Shown one piece after another: positions 9,177-19,237 of a stretch of DNA of 64,000 nucleotides (the first letter of the stretch is position 1; every line of letters begins with the position of its first letter). The notes under the pieces were generated by a model. That model did no database searches. It was given only the letters and a program-made list of their open reading frames with translations, and was not told the DNA's origin. Position numbers and translations under genes: made by a program. Source of the stretch: Pseudomicrostroma phylloplanum. Its lineage: Eukaryota; Basidiomycota; Exobasidiomycetes; Microstromatales. The DNA lies in NCBI GenBank assembly GCA_039545275.1, contig BCHS01000002.1, positions 124,001-188,000 of the forward strand, in the 5' to 3' direction.

Positions 9177-10796
9177 ATGTTCAAATCATTCGGCAAGATC
9201 ATGGGGGGTTCCAGCAAGAAGGGCAAGTCGAAGCTGCCAGATGAGCAAGATGATGACGCTGGCGGAGCAGAATCTCTTGGGCGACCCGTCTCTACCATCT
9301 CCTCGAGAGGCTCCACTGGGGGACCTTCCTTTACCGGAGTGCAAGCGGCAACAACGACTCCGGGCGGATCCGAGAATGGCTGGGGCAGCGGAGGCAATGT
9401 ATCCGGCAGTGTCAGTAGTGGTCGGAGGAGCAAGAGTGGCTCCGTCAGCTCAGGGCCGCCAACAGGGTCAGGAGCAGAAGGGCAGAGGATCGAGAAGAAG
9501 GGGGGATTGAGTCGCCATGAATCGCCACTGCCATCGCCGACGTCGTCGGGGCGCAACCCGCTCTCGGACAGCGTGGACGGTAACGGCTTCGACAGCGGAA
9601 GCTTCTCGGGCGGCAGTCCCTATCAGCAACAGTCCTCCGGCACCCCTTCCTCGTCACGTAACACTCCGGCCAACCAAGCAGCTACTGCCGCTGCCAATTC
9701 CGCGCCAGGCATCCCGACTACCCACACCATCCTGGCCAATCCACCAGGCTCATCAGGCGGTCGCAGTATGCAATCAAGCAACAGCCTCGGTGGCAGCGCT
9801 GGAGGCGGCATGGGCGGCAACAGCTCAGGAGCCGACGGTGTTCGCACATTTGACATCGACGACATGATCTCCCGCCTGCTCGAGGCTGGCTACTCTGCCA
9901 AGGTGCCCAAGCCGGCGCTGAAGAATGCCGAGATCACGGCGGTGTGTCAAGCTGCAAGAGAGGTATTCCTCTCGCAGCCCACCCTCATCGAGTTGAGCCC
10001 ACCGGTGAAGATCGTGGGCGATACGCACGGGCAGTACCAGGATCTCCTGAGGCTCTTTGAGATGTGTGGATTCCCTCCCTCTGCCAACTACCTCTTCTTG
10101 GGCGACTATGTGGATCGCGGTAAGCAGAGTCTGGAGACGATTCTCCTTCTGCTATGCTACAAGATCAAGTACCCAGAGAACTTCTTTTTGCTAAGAGGAA
10201 ACCACGAGTGCGCCAATGTGACGCGGGTGTACGGCTTCTACGACGAGTGCAAGCGTCGGGTCAACATCAAGATCTGGAAGACGTTCATCGACGTCTTCAA
10301 CACCTTGCCCATTGCTGCCGTGGTTGCCTCGAAGATCTTTTGTGTTCACGGTGGCCTCTCCCCTTCATTGGCAAACATGGACGACATCCGGCGCATCGAG
10401 CGGCCCACAGACGTCCCCGACTACGGACTACTCAACGATCTCCTCTGGTCCGACCCATCCGACACTGCCCTGGACTGGGAGGACAACGAGCGCGGCGTGA
10501 GCTACTGCTTCGGTAAAGCCGTCATCCAACAATTCCTAGCCCAGTACGACTTTGACCTCATCTGTCGAGCACACATGGTCGTCGAAGACGGCTACGAATT
10601 CTGGAACGAACGAACCCTGGTGACCATTTTCAGTGCGCCGAATTATTGTGGCGAGTTTGACAACTTTGGAGCAGTGATGAGCGTTTCGGAGGATTTGCTC
10701 TGTGCGTTTGAGCTCCTCAAGCCGCTGGATGGAGCGGCATTGAAGAAGGAGATGTTGCGGAGTAAGAGACGGTCCGGACAGATTGGCTCGTATTGA
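9177..10796 (+). CDS. PPZ1: PPZ-type serine/threonine protein phosphatase
   Basis: Metallophosphatase of the PP1 superfamily; the PPZ branch is fungal and regulates cation homeostasis, cell-wall integrity and cell-cycle entry in yeast. One exon encodes 539 aa. Residues 1-220 are Ser/Gly-rich and disordered; the catalytic domain follows to the end. Metal- and phosphate-binding motifs are GDTHGQ (about 281), GDYVDRG (about 308), RGNHE (about 340) and HGG near 391. [11 protein letters not shown] lies near the C-terminus. [21 protein letters not shown] and [16 protein letters not shown] are closer to yeast Ppz1 than to PP1 as I recall them. GDTHG has Thr where PP1/PPZ usually have Ile or Val. PPZ proteins are normally N-myristoylated on MGxxxS; here MGGSSKK starts at an internal ATG (9201), so that may be the true start. 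Confidence 0.93.
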   Translation: MFKSFGKIMGGSSKKGKSKLPDEQDDDAGGAESLGRPVSTISSRGSTGGPSFTGVQAATTTPGGSENGWGSGGNVSGSVSSGRRSKSGSVSSGPPTGSGAEGQRIEKKGGLSRHESPLPSPTSSGRNPLSDSVDGNGFDSGSFSGGSPYQQQSSGTPSSSRNTPANQAATAAANSAPGIPTTHTILANPPGSSGGRSMQSSNSLGGSAGGGMGGNSSGADGVRTFDIDDMISRLLEAGYSAKVPKPALKNAEITAVCQAAREVFLSQPTLIELSPPVKIVGDTHGQYQDLLRLFEMCGFPPSANYLFLGDYVDRGKQSLETILLLLCYKIKYPENFFLLRGNHECANVTRVYGFYDECKRRVNIKIWKTFIDVFNTLPIAAVVASKIFCVHGGLSPSLANMDDIRRIERPTDVPDYGLLNDLLWSDPSDTALDWEDNERGVSYCFGKAVIQQFLAQYDFDLICRAHMVVEDGYEFWNERTLVTIFSAPNYCGEFDNFGAVMSVSEDLLCAFELLKPLDGAALKKEMLRSKRRSGQIGSY

Positions 10797-11208
10797 GGAG
10801 GAGGAAAAGCAGGAAGAGGAGGAGCGAGGAGCAAGGAAGGGAGGAAGGAAGGAGCGTAGCGGGGATTCTTGAGCAAGAGGGAGGTGAAGGGGGGTTGGAG
10901 GGGAGGATGAACAGTCTGTCATCGGCGTAACCATCAGACCAGAGCAGGATCTATCGCGTCGCGTGCAATCTTCTTCGAGAAAAGCGTTTCACATGTTGCC
11001 CCTCAAGTCAAGTCAAGTCAAGCTGGCGTGTGCCTGTCGGGTGTGTAGTCTAGGTGTGAAGATGTGTGTGTGGCGCTAGACTAGACGCTTTCGTCTCTCC
11101 TTCTCCTTCTCCCTCTTCTATCCTCATCCTCATCCTCGTCCTCTCTCTCTCTCTCCACTCTCCTGCTCCCTTCCTCCCCCCCCCCCCCCCCCCCCCCCCC
11201 CCTTGATC
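10797..11208. other. Convergent 3' region, PPZ and F-box-like genes
   Basis: Holds both 3' UTRs. Simple sequence is frequent: GAGGAA-rich DNA just after the phosphatase stop, TCAAG repeated near 11003-11022, TCCTCA repeats and a CT run at 11100-11160, then the C27 tract. Confidence 0.7.
11176..11202. repeat. Homopolymer run of 27 C
   Basis: Uninterrupted C27 on the + strand, which is G27 in the transcript of the minus-strand gene whose stop codon is six bases away. The exact length is the least certain base count in the window. Confidence 0.85.
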
Positions 11209-13664
11209 TCAAAGCGTACTCAAGACCACCCACCCAGGTGCAGTAAGCAGCACGCGTGGCCCATCCATGTGCACGCGCATTGCAGACGGGAGCGGCAGTG
11301 GGAGGGGGGCCGCGGTTGGCGGTGGAGCCGTTGGTGCTGCGGAGGGAGCTGCTGCTGCTGAGCCGTTTGAGGTTGAGGTTGAGGTTGAGCTCGGAGGGAT
11401 AGGGGGAGTGGTGGAGAGTGAGGAGGTCAAGTCGTGGTCGCAATAGGCGTCTGTACAATGCCAGGCCCAGTCAGAGAGGTGCATGGCATAGCAGGGCAGG
11501 GGGATGGGGCAAGCGAAAAGTGGGAGTCAGAGTCGCTGTGCGAAGATGTCCAGCCTTTTAAAAGCGTGTACCGTGGCCAGGTTGTGCTCTTGTCCAACAA
11601 TACTCACAAAAGCGACTTCCAGTAAACATCGTATGAATCTGCGGCTCCTCCTCTTCTCCCGCTTCTTCTCCTTCTCCGGCTGGCCTGACATTTCCATCCA
11701 AATAATCCGGGTGAGCGTCCAGTATCCGCAGGAAGAGGGAGGTAGACGCGACAGTGACAGTGGCAGTGGATGCAGCAGAAGCTGTCCTAGGGAAGAGGGC
11801 GAAGCGGTACTCGAGAGAGGAGGGATCCATCGTTGCGCTCGCTGCTCCGTTTGAAGGTGCAGCTGCAGCTGCACTTGCATTGATACCGTTCGAAGTAGCA
11901 TTACTGCTGGCCAAGGCAGAGCTACTGCCGCCACCGCCGCTGCCGTTGGTGATAGATGCGGTGCGAGACCGTCGCGACCAGATGGCAATCAGTCGGAAGC
12001 CCGAGATCGAGACCGGCTGGTGTGGGTGGGCGTCCATGGACGTGAGGGAGCACTTGTGCCTGTTGACACGCACGCAGTGGAGAAGACACACAATGCTAAG
12101 AGAAGGTTCTTCCTTGGCTCCTTACCGCCGTCTTCGCGTCGCGCTAGCTGTTGCGATGCGACCGTACTCACAAATTCCCTCTCACCCAGTGCGAGTCAAG
12201 CGTGATCCACTCCTCGCCCCAGAGACTCACCGCGCCGCCCTTTGGGAAGGCCAGCTCGAGAAAAGCCCTCAGCTCTCCCACCCACACGAACCCCTCTACG
12301 CAGATGACCACCAGGGCGTTATCCTCGTAAGGGTTCCTCAGTCTCTTCCCCAGACCGGTGCGCGTGTACGATAGGCCCCTCACGGGTCGCGAGCGCACCG
12401 GCAGGCGGATCTCGGCGGTGAGTGGCTGAGAGGAAGAGGGGAGGTAGAGGCTGAGGGTGCTTCCCCAGTCTTGGCCTTGTGACGAGGCCGGGGGCTTGCT
12501 AAGAAGGAAGATTAGCGGACCGACCAAGTTTGCGCTGAGCAGCTGTGGACTGTCTGGCGTTGGAGAGCGTGACCAGACGAGGGACCAAGACTTGGAGGTG
12601 CCGCCGCCTGCCTCGCTAGCATCTCCCTCTGAGGTCCGCCGAAGCTCTCTCCAGCGCCTGAGCTCCACCTCTTCACCAAGGCGTAGAAGAATCACATCTG
12701 CACAGACTTCGAGCTGCAGAGAATCCAAGTCGCCAGCGAAGGTAGAGCGGGTGAAGTGAGCAGAAGTCTTCTGTCGGCCGGAAGTGATGTCGAACACGTA
12801 GACTTGGAGCTGGCAGAGGTCCTCCGCTGCATCAGGGGGATGGGGTAACGAGCCATCGATGCCAATATCCGTTGTTGAGTCCCCATTGGCTGCTTGCTTT
12901 GGGGTCCGAAGTGTCTGCTCTTCCTCTGGCGACGCAGACGAGTCACCCGAGGGTGAGGCATACGCTATGCTGACGATGCCCTCATCCTCATCAACGTCGT
13001 ACGCGACGATCCTACCCATTGCAGTGCTCGCCTCGAAGCCCCTCTCTGCGGCTTCTGGCCCAGACTCGCGGACCTCGCCTGCGCCCACACCTTCGATGTC
13101 CCACACGGCCAAGCGGCTGCGGCTACCCTCTCCTTCTCCCTCTCCATCTCGCAGCACGGCCCACACCTTGCGTCCCACAAGTCGTGCCTGCCCTGCCCCA
13201 CTTGCCTCGATCCCGCTCAGCCTGCATCGCTTCCTCCTCTCCTCGCCCCTCATTTGTCCGCCCACTTTGCCGCTGCCGCTACCGCCTCCACTTCCACTCC
13301 CACACCAAGAGCTCCCCTCCAGCAACTTCCTCTCCCTGCTCAGATCAATCGGCCCGTTCCCGCCCGGCACAAGCGGCACACTCGGCAGTGGGAAGCCATG
13401 TCTGTGCAGCGCGGCCAGGTAGCGTACGACGCTCGCGGGGTGGGAAGTCCAAAGTCGCTGCGAGGAGGAGCAGAGCGCAAGAGCCGAGCGGAGGGCAGAG
13501 CGATCCGTTGTGTATGGAGGACGTGGAGGAGAGGCGAGGAGGAGCTGGATGAGGTGGGAGAAGAGCTCGGGCGGGAGGGAGAGGAGGGTGGGAGCGGAGG
13601 AGGAGGACGAGGAGGAAGCGGAGGGACTGCCCGGGCGGGAGAGGAGGAGCTCGCCCTCACCCAT
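11209..13664 (-). CDS. F-box-like hypothetical protein
   Basis: Exons 12172-13664, 11608-12059 and 11209-11450 (coding order), both donors GTGAGT, frame kept across both joins, 728 aa. The start ATG at 13664 opens a Ser-rich leader. Residues around 28-75 (LLSLPPELFSHLIQLLLA ... LCSSSQRLW) resemble an F-box, the Skp1-binding module of SCF ubiquitin ligases. The middle has short beta-rich blocks such as LAVWDIEG and LQVYVFDITSGR. They suggest a degenerate propeller-like substrate domain, but no repeat is clear. The C-terminus is Ala/Pro/Ser-rich and ends in a hydrophobic stretch. I do not recognise an orthologue. F-box assignment is inference from a short motif; the exon structure is firmer than the function. 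Confidence 0.6.
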
Positions 13665-13949
13665 GGTATTAAGAAGACAACTATGAGAGGGCCGACGAAA
13701 GAGTGTCCGTCCTGAGTCACTGCAAAGCGATTAGAAGGGGTTATGATATGCTGATGTGCCCAACCAGGTACGGCGATCAAGCGTTCGGGGATCTCCACCC
13801 CGAGGCAATCAGCGGAAAGAGATCGTGGCGCCGTGTGGAGGCATGGCTTCACCCGATCAACCCACCAAATCACTCGATACGACCAAAGCAGAGTACTGTG
13901 GTACGGTAGACCAAGAGGGAGATATAATAATGCCATTACGCTCCTCAGA

Positions 13950-16900
13950 CTACAGCGCTAACCTCTCCTTGATCCTCCCCTCTAGCTCCGCATCGCCCTC
14001 CCTCGTCACACCTTCCACGGCGCTCCTGAGCAGCCCTGCCACCACCTCCTCATCATCGATGTACAGCGCCACGCGCCGCCGGATGATGCGCAGCGTTACC
14101 ACCACCTCCTCGGTCCAGGCATTGGAACTGGCGTCTTGAAGCGGTAGCTTGGCGCGTAGTGCAGCGACGAGGTGCGAGGAGGCGGTATGCACGTCGCTCA
14201 GGAAGGCATTGCCGCTGCCATTGCTGCTCGATGCAGGACCAATAGTACCTTCAGCTTGCGATGCATTGCTGTTGCTCGCTGGCGCGGCTTGAGGAGCCAC
14301 TCCGATCCCCTCAAGGAGGCCAGACATGACCTTCATGACTGCTCCCACGTCCAGTAGACCCGCCCTGCCTTGTGCGGCACCCACACCTTCACCACCTCCT
14401 ATGCGCTGCTCAAGCCTGTCGTACCCCGACAGTTGCACCAGACTAAGGTCTACCGAGGCGGACATTTCGCGGAGCAAAAGAGCGTTGCGCAGCGCAAAGA
14501 GGGCCGAGTCGAGCTCATCAGGTCCATATGCCTGCGTATCTGAGCCCTCTCCGGCTGCTTCTTCTGACCCAGACACTTGTGCACTCGCCCCAGCCTTCTC
14601 CCTCTTCTTGCTCAGAGCAGCAACCTTACCCTTCAAGACGTCGTTGCCCCTCTGTACTGCGGCCCGCACCTTCTCTAGCGCCTCGACGCCGACTTTTGCG
14701 AACTCGCTCCGATTAAGGACAGAGTGTAGGAGGGAGAGGATCGTGAACGCTCTGATGAGCGGAAGATACCAGGTTGCGAGGATTCCGGTTGGTGGAGGCT
14801 TGAAGAGCTCTATGGAGGGAGCGTCGGGAGGAGAGCTGTCGCGTGGGGTGGGCGGGGCCAGAGTGGTCACGGCGCTCGTACCGTTGCTCTCACTCCCTTG
14901 ATCTGCTCCTGCTCCTGCATTGGCAGCGGATAAAGAGCCTGCTTGCCCATTTTGAGCTTGCTGTTGCTGCTCCTCTTCACTTTCCTGCAGAGCTCTCTCA
15001 GCAGCAGCTTTCAAGATTCCCACACCGAGACTACTACGGCCTCGCTTGCCTCGACGGCCCACGACGGTCCTTCCCCGCTTCTCCTCTGCAACGCCCTCGC
15101 CCCTGACGATCTTCTTGATCAACTCGATGAGCTCATCGCCGTCGCCGCGCGGCGAATAGCCGGCAACATCACCTCCGCTCAAGACTGCTCTGGAGCGGTA
15201 TAGAAGACGTGTCTGTATATCCTGCAAGAGGGGCAAGGCGAGAGGCTTGAGGAGATACGTCGTCTCTTCTGCAGGAGTCGACACAGTGTAGCGCGTGGGC
15301 ACATCCGAGAAGTCGTACGGGTCTTGAGAAGAGAAGAGGAGGTAGGAGCTCTGCGCAGTGTCCATTCTCTTCTGATCGGATGAGACACTGCAGCTCTCCA
15401 GGACTGTCATTGCCAGTGCAGCTAGTGTTGTGACCTTGGACTCGGCGAATACGCGAGGATGCAGACGATCGATCAAGTCTTTGCTCAATGACTTGAGGAA
15501 CTCAACGGGGGCGATTTGGCCAGTGGAAGAGGCGTCCTTCTCGCCAAAAGTCTCTCTGTACAGCAAAGCTTCGGAAAGTAGCACCGATCGAAGCAACACC
15601 AGAGCCCGGGAGGTGAAGATCAACAGTGGCGAGGCGGCTATAGCAACGTTAGCCGGACTGTTGTGCGCCCTTGTCTCGATCTTGGCCAGGACACTGGCAA
15701 TCAATGGAGCAACGACGGCTCTCCTCGCATCGAAATAGGCATTTCTGATGTCCGTCAAGAGTGTGTCGAACTCGCTGAAGGTGTTGATGCTACGCTCATC
15801 GCTCATTCCGGCCTCGTCGTTCGTCCCTTCGTCACCCTCCTGGTGTGCATAGTCTGCTAACAGTGCCTCCTCATCAGTCGGAAGCTTGCCCGTTTGTGGT
15901 GTTTGCGGCAAAGCGGCAGACGACGGAGGAGGGCACCGCTTCTGGACTTCGGAGAGGACGGAAGATAGCTCAGGCGATGCTGCTACAAATTTGGAGTACA
16001 CGACTTGCAGGATTGAGGGTGTGGAGAAGTCCTGAGAGCGGGAGGGGGAAGATAGTTGCCTCTCGTCAGCCTTCTCGGCCGCGACAGACATGCTCCTGAC
16101 ATCGACATACTCACCATCAAAGCCGCTTCTATGTCGCTCTCTACGTCTTCTGCGCCTGAACCATCACGCCCAGTCCCCTTGAGGTTCTTCTCCCTCTCCT
16201 TGAGCCTCCCGACTGCCTCGTCCTTGAGCTCTCTCCACCGCCCGCAAATCCACATCTTGGCCAAGTTGCCTCCTCGCGTTATACAATGCTCGAAGCGCAA
16301 CCGATACAGGCTCGCATCCTTGAAGTGTGGGTGGGCACGGATGAAGCTAAGACCAATGTCCAGCTGGGCCAGTATGAGAGGGAAGGTGGGGGTGAGGACG
16401 AGGGAGAGGGACGGACTGGAGAGGAAGCTCGTAGCCTGCGGGAGCAGATTGTAGTAGCTCAGATAGACGTCTAGCTCTTGAGCCAGGGCGAGGAGAGATT
16501 CGGCTCGCCCGCCCCTTCTCTCAGACTCCTCTCGCAGCTCTTCAGAAGTCTCCTCTACTGACTTGACACCGGCAAGGAGCTCGGCGACGTTGATTCTGGC
16601 TTGCTCTAGCTGGGTGAGCAGCTCAGTAGTCTGCTGTACTGCCGAGTGCATCTGAGCAAGAGCGGCAGAGTGGCTTGCGACCGAAGAGTGGGACGGGTCA
16701 TTGGCAATGCTAGAGGCTTGGGACGCCTTGATTGACTCGAGCCAGGGCAGAAGGGCCGAGGAGGATGTGATAGGCGCCGATGGCAAGGCAGCCTTGCTGG
16801 ATGAGGCCACCGGTGGAGAAGCCTCAACCATACCAGTCACGACATCCTTGCCGCTTTTGACCTCGCAGTCATCCCCCCCGTCTCCTTGCTGCTGCTCATC

Positions 16901-17164
16901 ATCTTGCCCCCTTTCGACCTTTTTGGCCCACTCGGCCAGCTTGGCAACAGTGTCCAGCTGCTTGCTACCCAGCAAGCCCTGATGCCACGCATCGAGACTG
17001 ACAGGCGCCTTCATCTGTGCTGATGAGGGTCCGGGATTAGGGGAACCGGGTCCAGGTCCATTGCGGCGCATAGGTGACCTCGGGCGAGGCGAGGAGGGCT
17101 GGTAGGCGCCGCTCCCGCCCGCTGCGCCGCTGGAGGGCCCAGCGTTATAGTGTTGCCTCATCAT
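13950..17164 (-). CDS. COG3: Conserved oligomeric Golgi complex subunit 3
   Basis: Lobe-A subunit of the COG tether, which captures retrograde intra-Golgi vesicles. Exons 16115-17164 and 13950-16031 give 1043 aa. The 83-nt intron (GTGAGT ... GCTGAC ... CTCTCAG) joins IEAALM to DFSTPSILQ in frame. A disordered N-terminus leads to a coiled-coil stretch (LLTQLEQARINVAELL, about residues 175-215) and then the Sec34/COG3 core (LDVYLSYYNLLPQA, LDIGLSFIRAHPHFKDASLYR). The second exon is alpha-helical with Ser/Ala-rich insertions, making the protein longer than human COG3 (828 aa). The first in-frame ATGs are tandem at 17164 and 17161; an extra upstream exon is possible. It lies directly downstream of PRE10 on the same strand. 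Confidence 0.78.
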
Positions 17165-17609
17165 GTCGTCGAAGGAAGGGAGCGAGAAGTCATAGATTTG
17201 CACGGAGAAAGGGCAAAGGACGATTCTATGGAAGGAAGACTAACGTGAACCTGGTAGGAGTAGCACAGACCTCGATGTCGAATGGCAGGCGGAGCACTGT
17301 GCACTTCTTCGCGGACTGAGACGCGTGGCAGCAACTGACACTGCCAACCAGTGACGACCATCAAGCACTGGGCACGACGACTTGCGTCCTCAGAGACAGC
17401 GTCACCATGACATCCTTGGCCAGCAGCAAGAGCTCACAGTACTCAGCACGGTGATCAGCACTGGGCGTGGAAGCGCGCTCGTTCCCACCCGTCACCTTGA
17501 TGCCTCAGACCTCGCCTGCCTCCACTCGCTCGCAGACAAGTGACACCGATTCTGATTGCTGTAGCACTTCGCCCAGATCGTACAGTCTAAAATCTCTTCT
17601 CCCTCTCTC
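17165..17609. other. Intergenic region between PRE10 and COG3
   Basis: Contains the COG3 promoter and leader and the PRE10 3' UTR, both on the minus strand. No gene or clear motif seen. Confidence 0.6.
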
Positions 17610-18703
17610 TTAGTCTTCCATCTCGTTGTCCATTGCCTCCTTTGCCAGCCTCGCCGCCTCGTCGATCTTGTCTTGCGGCACTAGCTCCACCTGGCCCTTT
17701 CCACCCTTTGTTTGAGGACCAATCCAGGCCATCTCCAGCTCAAAGTCCTTGTCCTTTGCGTCGTCGTGCACCTTGTAGATACTGTGAGCATAGATTGGAG
17801 AGGAGAGGGTATTAGCGATCGCAATCTCTCGGCGTTGCCAAGCGGCATGTTCTCCAGCCTGCTCCTCATTACTCGCATCTTCGCTGCCTCCTTCACTCCA
17901 TCCTCCAAGCTCAGCTCGCTCAAATTGAGCTTCTCAATCTCCGTCTTTGCCAGCTGCCTAGCCTTTCCCAGAGCAGCTCCCTTGTAGCCCCAGTAGGTTC
18001 CCGATGGCTCAATGAGGTAGATCTGTGGTCCCTCGATCTCGTCGATGCCGAAGAGGAGAGTGGAGATTCCAAAGGGTCGCACGGAAGAGTAGAGGGTAAA
18101 GGCGTGAATGTAGGAAGAGAGACGACGTGCCAGTGTCTGTGAGGGCGGCGATAGAAGGAATGATTGGCATTGTGGTAGAGGGCAGAGCAGTGAGTGGTTC
18201 GGGGAGAAAGACAAGGTAGCGAAGGTCAGCATACAGCATTCCTTTACTCTGCCGGCAGACTGATCCAGGTCGAACGTACCCCTATCGGTGCTGGGAACTT
18301 ATAGGTATCTCTGAAGTTGACGGCCTCCTGTCTAGCTCGGTCGGCCAAGTGGTATCCATCGGCGATCAGACCAGCAGTGGCCTGTCAGAAGCAGCAGAAG
18401 TGAATCTCGCGGTCAGCACTTCACTTTCGCTCACCGTGCGCCTCCTCTTCTCCTCTCTCAGCGCAGCGAACTCACAAATCCAGCATGTCTGTCAATGTTC
18501 AGAATCCTCCTGTTCGTACCCTTGACCAGCAGCTTAGTATTCACCAGCTTCTCCACAGCCAGTACGATACCGTCCTTGCACTTGATCCCAATGACCGTGC
18601 CTGCATTCTCTACAGCCTTTTGTGCATACTCGATCTGGAAGATACGACCGTCGGGGGAGTATGTGGAGGCGGAGAGGTCGTAGCCTGTTCCCTGAGAGGC
18701 CAT
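17610..18703 (-). CDS. PRE10: 20S proteasome subunit alpha7 (PRE10/PSMA3 type)
   Basis: Outer-ring alpha subunit of the 20S core particle. Four exons (18476-18703, 18280-18381, 17877-18136, 17610-17781) give 253 aa, normal for the family. N-terminal [23 protein letters not shown] is the proteasome alpha signature. [29 protein letters not shown] and [15 protein letters not shown] point to the PRE10/PSMA3 branch. Introns of 94 and 143 nt are GT-AG. The third (95 nt) is GC-AG and rebuilds [21 protein letters not shown], colinear with yeast EAVKQAAKIIYLAHEDNKEK. The tail is short and mildly acidic (MDNEMED), without yeast's long acidic extension. The start at 18703 is the first in-frame ATG before the signature. 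Confidence 0.95.
17782..17876 (-). other. GC-AG intron 3 of PRE10
   Basis: Donor GCGAGT after AAGAT, acceptor CTCACAG before TATCTAC. The GC donor gives AAKIIY; the nearest GT (GTAATG) breaks the frame. Confidence 0.87.
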
Positions 18704-19237
18704 GGCTGGACTGAGTGTGTTGGGAGGTGAGGGGGAATGCGTGAGAGGGTACGAAGCACGATGAGAGATGTGGGACGTACCAGCTCGAAGGATGGACGGA
18801 CCGACGGACCGACGGGGCTGACGACGCTCGAGCGCAGTTTGAATTTTCTCCACCACGCTCGCGGGCCACACATACGCACACGCCAGACGACACGGCTTTC
18901 CATACGGCAACACGAGGATGGTGCAGCCAGAGGGACACTACAGAGATTACGGGGGCGTGAAGGAGGAACAGCAGACATCACAAGAGCCTATACGAAGAGC
19001 AGCGACGATGTTGGGCACCTTATAAGCTTCTCATTGTATGGCTGAGCAGAGAGGGGAATGGCTCGCACTCATTGCTTCTGCCTCGACTTCCATTTTCTTG
19101 TTCACATCTAGCCGGGGAACAAGAGAAAGGTTGTGATAAATTACTGTAGCAGTGGTATACTCGACAGCAGGCACGCACGAACACTCCCGCAGCTGTACGC
19201 GTCTTCTCCGCATCCGCGCCATTGCCCGCTCGACTCC
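18704..19237. other. Intergenic region between the CorA-type gene and PRE10
   Basis: PRE10 promoter and leader plus the 3' UTR of the upstream minus-strand transporter gene. No gene seen; several short CCGACGG/GGACGGACCGACGGACCG-like repeats lie near 18793-18812. Confidence 0.6.

Noticed and set aside
16096..16114. A 19-nt ultra-short intron (gtgagtatgtcgatgtcag) in COG3
   Set aside because: Removing it leaves the wrong frame for the downstream exon; using the CTCTCAG acceptor at 16032 gives a normal 83-nt intron and keeps the frame.
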